Positions 37,101 through 45,345 of a DNA stretch of 64,000 nt are shown one piece after another. The stretch comes from Nostoc edaphicum CCNP1411. Lineage in GTDB: Bacteria > Cyanobacteriota > Cyanobacteriia > Cyanobacteriales > Nostocaceae. The stretch's first letter is position 1; each line of letters begins with the position of its first letter. A program made the position numbers and the translations under genes. The stretch lies in assembly GCF_014023275.1 (NCBI RefSeq), contig NZ_CP054698.1, positions 7,587,001-7,651,000 on the forward strand, given 5' to 3'. Below the pieces are notes generated by a model that saw only the letters and a program-made list of their open reading frames with translations, did no database searches and had not been told where the DNA came from.

Positions 37101-40100
37101 ACCTCAAGAAAAAGTTACCAGATTACATGGTTCCTTCGGCAATAGTCATCCTGGAGTCTTTACCCCTAACCCCCAATGGCAAAATAGACCGTCGCGCTTT
37201 ACCAGCACCAGAGCCAAGTAGTGAATTATTAGAGAAATATGTCGCCCCACGCAGCCCCATCGAAGAAATACTGGCACTGATTTGGCAACAAGTCCTAAAA
37301 GTAGAGCTTGTAGGCAGACATGATAACTTCTTTGAGCTAGGCGGACACTCACTACTCGCAACGCAACTTATTTCCCGTGTGCGTAGCAGCTTGAAAGTAG
37401 AACTGCCATTGCGATCGCTATTTGCTGCACCAACGATCGCTGAACTATCGCATAATATTCAACAGTTGCAGCAACAAGACTTAGAACTAGCTGCACTACC
37501 CATCTTAAGGCGGGCAGAGAATGCAGAAACACCACTATCTTATGCTCAACAGCGTTTATGGTTTTTAGACCAGTTCGAGCCGAACAGTGGTTCATACAAC
37601 ATCCCTTTCGGGTTGCGCTTAGTCGGAACTCTTAATGTTGTCGCCTTAGAACAAAGCTTAATCGAAATTATTCATCGCCACGAAGCATTACGCACTAACT
37701 TCATCACAGTTGATGGACAAGCTACTCAAATCATTCAAACACAACCAAATTGGTCAGTTGCAGTTGTTGACTTAAAGCATTTACCTTTAACAGAACAAGA
37801 AACTGCTGCACAAAAATTAGTCCAACAACAAGCATTTGAACCTTTTGACTTAGAGTCAGAAGCATTAATCAGAGCGACATTAATAGTGCTGTCCGAGACA
37901 GAGCAGTGGTTATTAGTGTGTATGCACCACGTTGTCAGTGATGGCTGGTCAATAGGTGTGTTTGTCCAGGAGTTACAAGCACTGTACAACGCTTATTCTC
38001 AAGGTCAACCGTCACCCTTGTTACCACTGCCGATTCAGTACGCAGATTTTGCAATTTGGCAAAGACAATGGTTGCAAGGAGAGGTACTACAAAGCCAATT
38101 AAGTTACTGGGAACAACAATTGGCAAATGCACCCACATTCTTGTCATTACCCACAGATAGACCTAGACCTGCTGTACAGACTTTCAATGGCGCATATCAA
38201 GAGTTTGCTTTGTCTAGTGAACTAACTCAACGGTTGTTGCAGTTAAGTCAACAACAAGGGGTGACTTTGTTTATGACTTTGTTGGCGGCATATAATACCC
38301 TGCTTTACCGCTACACCGGACAAACAGATATTTTAGTTGGGACACCAATTGCTAACCGCGATCGCACCGAGATAGAAGGGTTAATTGGCTTTTTTGTCAA
38401 CACTTTGGTGATGCGGACTGATTTATCTGAAAATCCTAGTTTTAACGAATTACTCCCGCGTATCCGGGAAATGGCATTATCCGCCTACGCACATCAAGAT
38501 TTGCCCTTTGAAATGTTGGTGGAAGCATTGCAGCCAGAACGGGATCTCAGCTATACACCATTGTTCCAAGTGATGTTCGTTCTCAATAATGCCCCCACAT
38601 CTGAAGTAGAGTTGACTGAGTTAACTGTCAGTTCCTTGCCCATAGAAAGTTCCACGGCAAAGTTTGATTTAACTTTATCAATGGAAAACACTAGCACTGG
38701 ACTAGTGGGAGGATGGGAGTACAACACTGACTTGTTTGATAGCAACACAATTGAACGGATAACTGGTCATTTTGTAACATTGCTAGAAGCTATTGTTGCT
38801 AATCCTCAAGAGCGGATTTCTCAATTACCAATACTCACAGCATTTGAGCAACAACAATTATTAATTGAGTGGAATAATACAAGCGTAGATTATCCCCAAG
38901 ATAAATGTATTCATCAGTTGTTTGAAGAACAGGTGGAACGTACACCCGATGCTGTAGCGGTAGTGTTTGAGAATGAACAATTGACGTATCACGAGTTAAA
39001 TTGTCGTGCTAACCAGTTAGCGCATTACTTGCAGTCTTTGGGAGTGTCCGCCGATGTGCTGGTGGGGATATGTGTGGAGCGCTCTTTAGAGATGGTGGTG
39101 GGATTACTTGGTATTCTCAAGGCGGGCGGCGCTTACGTACCACTTGACCCAGAGTATCCCCAAGACCGTTTAAGCTTTATGCTTGCAGATGCTCAAGTTT
39201 CCGTGCTGCTAACCCAACAGCATCTAGTTGAGAAGTTACCTCAACATCAAGCGCGTGTAGTCTACTTAGATAACGATTGGTTTGCGATCGCTAAGTCTAG
39301 CCAGGAGAATCCAATTGCTAAGGTGCAACCTAGTAACATAGCTTATGTGATTTATACTTCTGGGTCTACTGGTCAACCGAAGGGGGTAATACTATCTCAC
39401 AGTAACCTTTGCAACCACATGTTCTGGATGCAAGCAACATTCCCCCTGACTGAAAAGGACAAAGTACTGCAAAAAACTCCCTTTGGCTTTGATGCCTCAG
39501 TTTGGGAATTCTACGCTCCATTGTTAGCAGGTGGACAGTTGTTAATAGCTGAACCAGGAGGTCATACTGACAGTGCTTATCTCTTAAAGTTAATTGCCCA
39601 GCAGCAGGTAACTACTATTCAACTTGTTCCATCTTTACTGCAAATGCTTTTAGAACAGGGAGGAATCGAAACTTGTCACTCCCTCAAACACGTGTTCTGT
39701 GGTGGTGAAGTCTTACCCGTTACTCTGCAAGAAAGCTTGTTAAGTAAGCTAGATGTAAATTTACACAATCTCTACGGCCCAACAGAGGCTTGTATTGATG
39801 CAACTTTCTGGAATTGTCAACGTGAGATTTATCCACAACTTGTCCCCATTGGTCGTCCGATTTCTAACACGCAAATCTACATACTCGACCAAAACTTACA
39901 ACCACTACCTGTGGGTGTACCAGGAGAGTTACACATCGGTGGTGCAGGATTAGCAAAAGGATACCTCAACGCAAAAGAGTTAACACAACAAAAATTTATC
40001 CCCAACCCGTTTAAAAGAGGCAGGGGGCAGGGAGCAGGGAGCAGGGGGGAAATAGAGTACCAATCCTCTAATTCCGAGCGTCTGTATAAAACAGGGGACT

Positions 40101-42136
40101 TAGCACGTTATCTACCAGATGGTAATATCGAATACCTGGGACGTATCGATAACCAAGTAAAAATCCGGGGTTTCCGCATTGAGTTGGGAGAAATCGAAGC
40201 AGCACTCAGCCAACATCGTGATGTGCAAACATCCGTAGTCATCGTCCGCGAAGACATTCCTGGAAATAAGCGCCTAGTCGCCTATATAGTACCGCAGCCA
40301 CAGATAACACCCACAGTAAATGTTCTGCGTAGCTTCCTCAAAGAAAAGCTACCAGAATATATGGTACCAAGTGCGATCGTCACTCTAAAATCCCTACCGC
40401 TTACCCCCAACGGCAAAATAGACCGTCGCGCCTTACCAGAACCAGAAGCACGCACAGGAATAGAAAGCAGCCTAGTAGCACCGCGCACCCCCGTTGAAGA
40501 AAAATTAACTCGAATTTGGGAGCAAGTATTAAGAGTAGAGCAAATAGGCATACATGATAACTTTTTTGAACTAGGAGGAGATTCCATCCTCAGCATTCAA
40601 ATCATCAGTAGAGCAAAAGTTGCCGGAATAGAACTGACGGTAAAACAACTATTTGCCAATAAAACCATCGCCCAATTAGCCACAGTTGCAGGCACAACAA
40701 AAGCACTCTCAATTAAACAAGGATTAGTCACAGGGGCATTACCTCTAACACCAATTCAACACTGGTTTTTCGAGCAGAAATTACCAGAAAAACACCACTT
40801 TAATCAATCATTTATCCTCACAGTACCATCAGACCTTAACCTAGAAATATTAGAGCAAGTATGGCTGAAACTACTAAAACATCATGATGCTCTAAGGTTA
40901 AGATTCACCCAAAAAGACACAATATGGCAGCAGATTCATGCCGCGCCAACCGATAATATTACTATTCCCCGTTTTGACTTATCCACAGTTCCAGAAACTG
41001 AGATAAAAACTGTCATTGAAACCACAGCCAATGAATTACAGGCGAGTTTAAATCTTTCAGAAAATCTCGTGCAAGTAGCATTTTTCTGGCTGGGTATTCA
41101 CAAAAAAGCGCGATTACTGATATTAATTCACCACCTTGTAGTAGACGGTGTTTCTTGGCGGATATTGTTAGAAGATTTGCAGACAGCTTACCAGCAACTA
41201 AGTCAAGGCAAAACCATTCAACTACCTGCAAAAACTACATCCTTCAAAGATTGGGCGCGACAACTGACAGAATATGCCCAATCAGAAGTCTTGAAATCAG
41301 AACTAAATTATTGGTTGAGTGCATCTTACGATGCAGTTGACTCCATCCCGGTAGACTATGCACAAGGAATAAACACTACTGCATCGGCTAGAACAGTAAC
41401 AGTATCATTAAACGAAACCGAAACTCTTTCACTTTTACAAGATGTTCCGAAAGCTTATAAAACACAAATAAACGATATCTTGTTAACTGCCTTAGTACTA
41501 GTGTTGAGCGGATGGACTAACTCTGAGTCAGTGTTATTCAACTTAGAAGGTCATGGGCGGGAAGAGATAATCGATGGTGTAGATTTATCACGCACTGTTG
41601 GTTGGTTTACAACGATTTTTCCAGTGGTTGTGGAACTGGGAACTATAGATGATCTTGGTACTGCGTTAAAATCCGTCAAGGAACAATTACGTGTAATTCC
41701 TAATAAAGGCATTGGCTATGGCTTATTGCGTTATCTAAATATTGACGCAGAAATTAGTGCCCAACTAGAAAAAATTCCCCAGGCAGAAATTAGCTTCAAT
41801 TATTTGGGACAATTTGCTCAAGTTGTGAATACATCTTCTCTGATGCAAATAGCTCATGAACCTAGCGGCAACAGCCAGAGTTTACAAGGTCAGCGCCATT
41901 ATTTGATAGATATTAATGCCATCGTTATCAACGAAAAACTGCAAATAGATTGGACATACAGCAGCAATATCCATCATTACGAAACGATTGAGAATATTGC
42001 CCAAGAATTTGTCGAAACTTTGCAAGAGTTAATTGCTCATTGTTTATCAACAGAAAATGCAGGTTATACGCCTACAGATTTCCCATTAATTCAACTTAAC
42101 CAACTAGAACTAGATCAGATATTTGGAAATTTATGA
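30803..42136 (+). CDS. ncpA: Peptide synthetase, modules 1-3 (Tyr, Gly, D-Gln); NcpA of nostocyclopeptide
   Basis: 3777 residues. Domain order: TubC-type docking domain (residues about 2-52, ELWVDGDKLRYRSP), C1 (62-490), A1 (515-1045), carrier (1090), C2 (1157-1600), A2 (1625-2130), carrier (2175), C3 (2243-2670), A3 (2700-3200), carrier with GGDS (3253) and an epimerase (3312-3740; HHLVVDGVSW). The specificity residues read by eye give Tyr, Gly and Gln. C1 has HQIVGDL instead of HHxxxDG and is probably inactive, as expected of a starting module. Carrier 3 has the GGDS form seen before epimerases. The stop overlaps the ncpB start (ATGA), so translation is coupled. Modules and order match NcpA. 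Repeat-derived insertions occur at several points. Confidence 0.93.
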   Translation: MNLIEILENLSAKNVELWVDGDKLRYRSPEKSLPSELLREMKQSEPEIIRILSQSTAQAATYPLSHGQKALWFLYQLAPNSIAYNITYTARLVTNLDIPALKQAAQALVERHPVLRATFATINGEPVQTVHENQQVDFSIEEAFDLGQDNLNNWLSEKSDRPFNLEQGPILRFDLLINNIKTDKLATKEHIFLVTLHQIVGDLWSLEIIIGELCTLYKAIATGVAAQLSTQNYQYRDYVKWSEQMLASSAGESLWTYWQQQLSGELPLLNLPTDRPRPESQTYNGASRLFTVDEELRQKLTKLAKREGASLYIVLLTALQILLLRYTNQEDILIGSPMVNRSRSEFENIVGYFTNPVVLRGDISGKPTFKELLERSHSCVLDAQDHQDYPFPLLVEQLQPIRNPSFSPLYQVAFVCDRSHQNIDINNGLILESLISGSKGATFDLTLTILEGTDSLKGTWNYNTDLFDDSAIARMMGHFVTLLEAIVANPQQRIDQLPMLTQSEERQLLVEWNDTQVDYAFDKCIHQLFEEQVERTPDTVAVVFENQQLTYRELNSRANQLAYYLQSLGVKPDVLVGICVERSLEMVVGLLGILKAGGVYVPLDPEYPKDRLNFMLEDAQVPVLISQQRLLDRLPEYQAKLICLDEVWSEILQNKQNNPIQVVTPTHLANVIYTSGSTGKPKGVMVEHSGLCNLAHAQIQAFGLSGDSRVLQFASFSFDACISEILMALGSGARLYLGTKDSIMPGMPLIERLKNDGITHVTLPPSALAVLPVEELPTLQAIIVAGEACPLELMRQWSKGRNFFNAYGPTEASVCAAITKCTPKDQKISIGRPISNTQIYILDQNLQLLPVGVPGELHIGGAGLARGYFNRPELTQEKFIPNPFEDSAAVASPRASAGGRGQGAGGSRLYKTGDLARYLPDGNIEYLGRIDNQVKIRGFRIELGEIEAVLSQHPHVQASCVIAREDNRGDKRLVAYIVLEPEQTCTERLVPSISTSLDGAGAEVSRSTATVKELRSFLKEKLPEYMVPSAIAILESLPLTPNGKIDRRALPEPSSELREKYVAPRTPIEEILALIWQQVLKVELVGRHDNFFELGGHSLLATQFISRVRSRLKVEISLRELFAAPTIAELAPSIQQLQQQNIELSAPLILRRVENTEIPLSYAQQRLWFLNQLESNSALYNISIGLRLVGTLNVAALEQSLKELIDRHEVLRTNFVTVDGKPTQIIQTQTNWTVAVVDLQHLPLLVLSEASASAEVTEQQTAAQKLLEQKAIEPFDLANDALIRATLVMLSSKEQCLLVCMHHVVCDGWSIGVFVQELQALYNAYSQGQPSPLLPLPIQYADFAIWQRQWLQGEVLQNHLSYWEKQLANAPTFLPLPTDRPRPAVQTFNGSYHVFTLSVELTQRLLELSQEQGCTLFMTLLAAYNTLLYRYTGQSDILVGTPIANRDRSEIEGLIGFFVNTLVMRTDLAGNPSFKELLLRLREMALSAYAHQDLPFETLVEALQPERDLSYTPLFQVMFVLLNAPMSEIELTELSVSGLPIGITTSKFDLTLSMENTPNGLFGWWEYNTDLFDSSTIERMTGHFVTLLEAIVANPSERISQLPMLTAFEQQQLLVEWNDTSVDYPQDKCIHQLFEEQVERTPDAVAVVFENEQLTYHELNCRANQLAHYLQSLGVSADVLVGICVERSLEMVVGLLGILKAGGAYVPLDPEYPQDRLSFILKDAQVSVLLTQQHLVEKLPECQAQLVSLDTNWQFISQLPQGNSITNVQASNLAYVIYTSGSTGQPKGVQISHTAVSNFLSAMQQRPGITKQDTLLAITTISFDIAALEIFLPITVGACLVIARRDVTLDERELFDLLVKSKATIMQATPATWRLLLDSNYQFSDLKILCGGEALPWDLVSKLLARSASLWNLYGPTEATIWSSIYQLESSESLISIGRPIDNTQIYILDQNLQLVPIGVPGELHIGGAGLAKGYLNRPELTQEKFIPNPFEDSAALASPRASAGGRGQEAGGSRLYKTGDLARYLPDGNIEYLGRIDNQVKIRGFRIELGEIEATLSQHPHVQASCVIAREDTPGDKRLVGYIVPQPQVTLTISELRSNLKKKLPDYMVPSAIVILESLPLTPNGKIDRRALPAPEPSSELLEKYVAPRSPIEEILALIWQQVLKVELVGRHDNFFELGGHSLLATQLISRVRSSLKVELPLRSLFAAPTIAELSHNIQQLQQQDLELAALPILRRAENAETPLSYAQQRLWFLDQFEPNSGSYNIPFGLRLVGTLNVVALEQSLIEIIHRHEALRTNFITVDGQATQIIQTQPNWSVAVVDLKHLPLTEQETAAQKLVQQQAFEPFDLESEALIRATLIVLSETEQWLLVCMHHVVSDGWSIGVFVQELQALYNAYSQGQPSPLLPLPIQYADFAIWQRQWLQGEVLQSQLSYWEQQLANAPTFLSLPTDRPRPAVQTFNGAYQEFALSSELTQRLLQLSQQQGVTLFMTLLAAYNTLLYRYTGQTDILVGTPIANRDRTEIEGLIGFFVNTLVMRTDLSENPSFNELLPRIREMALSAYAHQDLPFEMLVEALQPERDLSYTPLFQVMFVLNNAPTSEVELTELTVSSLPIESSTAKFDLTLSMENTSTGLVGGWEYNTDLFDSNTIERITGHFVTLLEAIVANPQERISQLPILTAFEQQQLLIEWNNTSVDYPQDKCIHQLFEEQVERTPDAVAVVFENEQLTYHELNCRANQLAHYLQSLGVSADVLVGICVERSLEMVVGLLGILKAGGAYVPLDPEYPQDRLSFMLADAQVSVLLTQQHLVEKLPQHQARVVYLDNDWFAIAKSSQENPIAKVQPSNIAYVIYTSGSTGQPKGVILSHSNLCNHMFWMQATFPLTEKDKVLQKTPFGFDASVWEFYAPLLAGGQLLIAEPGGHTDSAYLLKLIAQQQVTTIQLVPSLLQMLLEQGGIETCHSLKHVFCGGEVLPVTLQESLLSKLDVNLHNLYGPTEACIDATFWNCQREIYPQLVPIGRPISNTQIYILDQNLQPLPVGVPGELHIGGAGLAKGYLNAKELTQQKFIPNPFKRGRGQGAGSRGEIEYQSSNSERLYKTGDLARYLPDGNIEYLGRIDNQVKIRGFRIELGEIEAALSQHRDVQTSVVIVREDIPGNKRLVAYIVPQPQITPTVNVLRSFLKEKLPEYMVPSAIVTLKSLPLTPNGKIDRRALPEPEARTGIESSLVAPRTPVEEKLTRIWEQVLRVEQIGIHDNFFELGGDSILSIQIISRAKVAGIELTVKQLFANKTIAQLATVAGTTKALSIKQGLVTGALPLTPIQHWFFEQKLPEKHHFNQSFILTVPSDLNLEILEQVWLKLLKHHDALRLRFTQKDTIWQQIHAAPTDNITIPRFDLSTVPETEIKTVIETTANELQASLNLSENLVQVAFFWLGIHKKARLLILIHHLVVDGVSWRILLEDLQTAYQQLSQGKTIQLPAKTTSFKDWARQLTEYAQSEVLKSELNYWLSASYDAVDSIPVDYAQGINTTASARTVTVSLNETETLSLLQDVPKAYKTQINDILLTALVLVLSGWTNSESVLFNLEGHGREEIIDGVDLSRTVGWFTTIFPVVVELGTIDDLGTALKSVKEQLRVIPNKGIGYGLLRYLNIDAEISAQLEKIPQAEISFNYLGQFAQVVNTSSLMQIAHEPSGNSQSLQGQRHYLIDINAIVINEKLQIDWTYSSNIHHYETIENIAQEFVETLQELIAHCLSTENAGYTPTDFPLIQLNQLELDQIFGNL
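33456..33526 (+). repeat. In-frame repeat insertion, A domain of module 1
   Basis: Encodes EDSAAVASPRASAGGRGQ and a Gly-rich end between FIPNPF and RLYKTGD. The DNA is a dispersed Nostoc-type repeat (GCGAGTCCGCGAGCG) followed by GGCAGGG units. Very similar copies are at 36777-36847 and 44684-44753. Confidence 0.85.
34260..37440 (+). other. NcpA module 2: C-A(Gly)-carrier
   Basis: Residues from FDIAALE, IMQATP, ILCGGEA and NLYGPTEATIW give DILQLGLIWK, a glycine code. The C domain has an intact HHVVCDG. A repeat-derived insertion lies at 36777-36847, and another in the C domain near 34534-34572. Confidence 0.87.
36777..36847 (+). repeat. In-frame repeat insertion, A domain of module 2
   Basis: Same element and same loop as in module 1, with slightly different GGCAGG units. 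Confidence 0.85.
37510..42136 (+). other. NcpA module 3: C-A(Gln)-carrier-epimerase
   Basis: Residues from FDASVWE, IQLVPS, VFCGGEV and NLYGPTEACID give DAWQFGLIDK, a glutamine code. The epimerase (about 40738-42000) would deliver D-Gln to the next C domain. Insertion at about 40012-40080. Confidence 0.87.
40012..40080 (+). repeat. In-frame repeat insertion, A domain of module 3
   Basis: GGCAGGG/AGCAGGG-type repeat encoding RGRGQGAGSRGE and a short linker at the same loop between FIPNPF and RLYKTGD. Confidence 0.8.
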
Positions 42137-45100
42137 AATTAGAACTTAGCAAAACTAACCGCCAAAATATTGAAGATATTTATCCCTTATCTCCCATGCA
42201 AGAGGGGATGCTGTTTGAAAGTTTATATGCTCCAGACTCAGGCGTATATTTTGAGCAGATAAGTTGCATTTTAACAGGAAACCTAGATGTAAAAACCTTC
42301 GAGCAAGCTTGGCAGCAAGTTGTAGCTCGGCATCCCGTCTTTCGCACAGCTTTCCTTTGGGAGTCTTTGAGCCAGCCAGTTCAAGTGGTGTATCGACAGG
42401 TAAATGTGACGGTCGAAACTTATGACTGGCGGGAGTTATCTGCACAAGAGCAGCAACAGCAATTAGAAACTTTTCTGGATTCTGAGCGACAACAGGGTTT
42501 TCAAGTGTCGCAAGCGCCATTGATGCGTCTACATCTAATCCAGTTAGATGGAGATACTTATCAGTTTGTTTGGTGTCATCATCATTTATTACTTGATGGC
42601 TGGTCGTCACCTTTGGTTTTCCAAGACCTGTTGGAGTTTTATCAAGCTATTTCTCAAGGTAAAAGTTTATCTAACATTGGAACTGTCAGCTACCGCAACT
42701 ATATTGCTTGGTTACAGCAACAGAATCGAGATTTAGCTAAAGAATTTTGGCGACAAAAACTCCAAGGTTTTACTACACCAACTCCTTTGACTGTGGATAA
42801 ACCATTGTCAATGCGGGAGCAGCATTCGGGCTATGGTGAACAGCAAATTGACTTAACTGTGTCAGCGACAGCAGCAGTGGTGTCTTTTGTCAGACAGCAT
42901 CAATTGACGATGAGTAATTTGGTGCAGGCGACTTGGGGATTGTTGCTGTCTCGCTATAGCCAAGAAACAGATGTGGTTTTTGGTGCAACTGTGTCTGGTC
43001 GTCCGCCTGAACTTGTTGGTGTAGAGTCGATAGTGGGGTTATTTATCAATACTCTGCCAGTGCGGGTGCAAATCTCCGAGCAGACTGAATTGCTCGGTTT
43101 ATTGAAGGATTTACAGGCGCAACAGATTGAATCTGAGCAGTTTTCCTATAGCTCATTGGTAGAGATTCAGGGGCTGAGTGATGTTCCCAGAGGTACATCT
43201 TTATTTGAGAGTATTGTTGTTTTTGAGAATTATCCTGTTGATACTGCTGTTCTACAAGGCAATAGCGATTTTTCCCTCTCGAATTTTAGGTGGATTGAAC
43301 AAACAAATTATCCTTTGGCAGTTTCAGTTTCCCCTGGTGAGCAGTTGTCGCTGAGGGTGATGTACGACACTAGTCGGTTTGAAGATGGAACGATTAGCCG
43401 GATGCTGGGTCATTTTAGAACAATGCTTGAGGCGATGTCTGACGACAAGCCGCTTTGCGTCTACGCTACTAATCCTCAGCAACGAATTTCCCAGTTGCCA
43501 ATCCTAACAAAATCTGAGCAGCAACAGCTATTAGTTGAATGGAACGATACCCAATCTAACTATCCCCAAGATAAATCTATTCATCAGTTGTTTGAGGAGC
43601 AGGTAGAGCTTACACCCGATGCTGTAGCAGTGGTGTACGAGAATCAATATCTCACATACCGCGAATTAAACAACCGTGCTAACCAGTTGGCGCACTACCT
43701 GAAGTCTTTGGGTGTGAAAGCTGATGCGTTGGTAGGGATATGTGTGGAGCGTTCCTTAGAAATGATTGTGGGACTATTGGGGATTCTCAAGGCGGGTGGT
43801 GCTTATGTGCCACTTAACCCAGAATATCCTCAAGAGCGATTGACCTTCATGCTCGAAGATACTCAGTTATCAGTCATATTGACTCAAGAAAAACTAGTTA
43901 ATAAACTAGGCAACGGCAAAGCTAGTGTAATTTGCTTAGACTCAAACTGGGATATCATCAATCAACACACACAACAGAACCCAACTACCAGCGTCACACC
44001 TGATAACTTAGCTTATGTAATGTACACCTCCGGTTCTACAGGTCAACCCAAAGGTGTGAGCATTGTCCATCGAAGTGTAGTTCGACTGGTCAAAGAAACC
44101 AACTATATCAGCATTTCGGCTGGTGATGTAATTGCCCAAGCCTCAAATCACGCCTTCGATGCTGCTACTTTTGAAATTTGGGGAGCCTTACTGAACGGAG
44201 CGCGGTTGGTAGGGGTGAGAAAGGATTTGGCACTTTCGCCCAGAGATTTTGCGGACTTTATGCGATCGCAAAGTATCAGTGTATTATTCTTGACGACTGC
44301 TTTGTTCAATCAAATTGCTCAAGAAGTCCCCTCTGCTTTCAATTCACTACGGCATCTTCTATTTGGCGGCGAGGCTGTCGATCCTAAATGGGTTAAAGAA
44401 GTACTCAACAATGGTGCGCCGCAGCGACTACTTCATGTTTACGGGCCAACAGAGAATACAACATTTAGTTCCTGGTACTTGGTGCAGGATGTGCCAGAAT
44501 GCGCAACAACTATTCCCATCGGGCAACCAATTTCTAACACACAAATCTATTTGTTAGATTCCCAACTACAACCAGTAGGTATTGGTGTACCGGGAGAATT
44601 ATACATTGGCGGAGATGGTCTAGCTAGGGAATACCTTAACCGCACCGATTTAACACAAGAAAAATTTATTCCTAATCCGTTTGAGGATAGCGCAGCGTTA
44701 GCGAGTCCGCGAGCGTCGGCAGGAGGCAGAAGGCAGAAGGCAGGAGGGAGTAGATTATATAAAACTGGGGATTTAGTACGTTATTTAAGTGATGGCAATA
44801 TTGAATACTTAGGACGCATCGACGACCAAGTAAAAATACGTGGTTTACGGATTGAGTTGGGCGAAATTGAAGCAGTCCTGAGCCAACACAGCGATGTGCA
44901 GATATCTTGTGTCATTGTCCGCGAAGATACCCCTGGAGATAAACGTTTAGTCGCCTACATCGTAACGCATCAAGACCGTCAACCTACGATGGGTGAAATA
45001 CGTCAATTCCTCAAAGCAAAGCTGCCAGATTACATGATACCTTCGGCAATAGTAATCTTGGAATCTTTCCCCTTGACTCCCAACGGCAAAGTAGACCGCC

Positions 45101-45345
45101 GCGCCCTGCCAAAACCAGAATTAGACACCGCACTCCTAGAAAAATATGTCGCCCCGCGTACACCCGTTGAGGAAATGCTTGCACTCCTCTGGGCGCAAGT
45201 TTTGAAAGTAGAGCAAGTGGGTATTTCCGATAATTTCTTTGAACTTGGGGGACACTCACTACTAGCAACACAACTGGTTTCACGCATCCGCACCAGCTTC
45301 AAAGTAGAACTACCATTACGTGAGTTATTTGCTGCATCAACAATT
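42133..45345 (+). other. NcpB module 4: C-A(Ile)-carrier
   Basis: Residues from FDAATFE, LFLTTA, LLFGGEA and HVYGPTENTTF give DAFFLGVTFK, an isoleucine code. Its C domain begins DIYPLSPMQEGMLFES, the pattern of C domains placed after an epimerase. A repeat insertion lies at 44684-44753, and another at the end of the C domain (43441-43469). Confidence 0.85.
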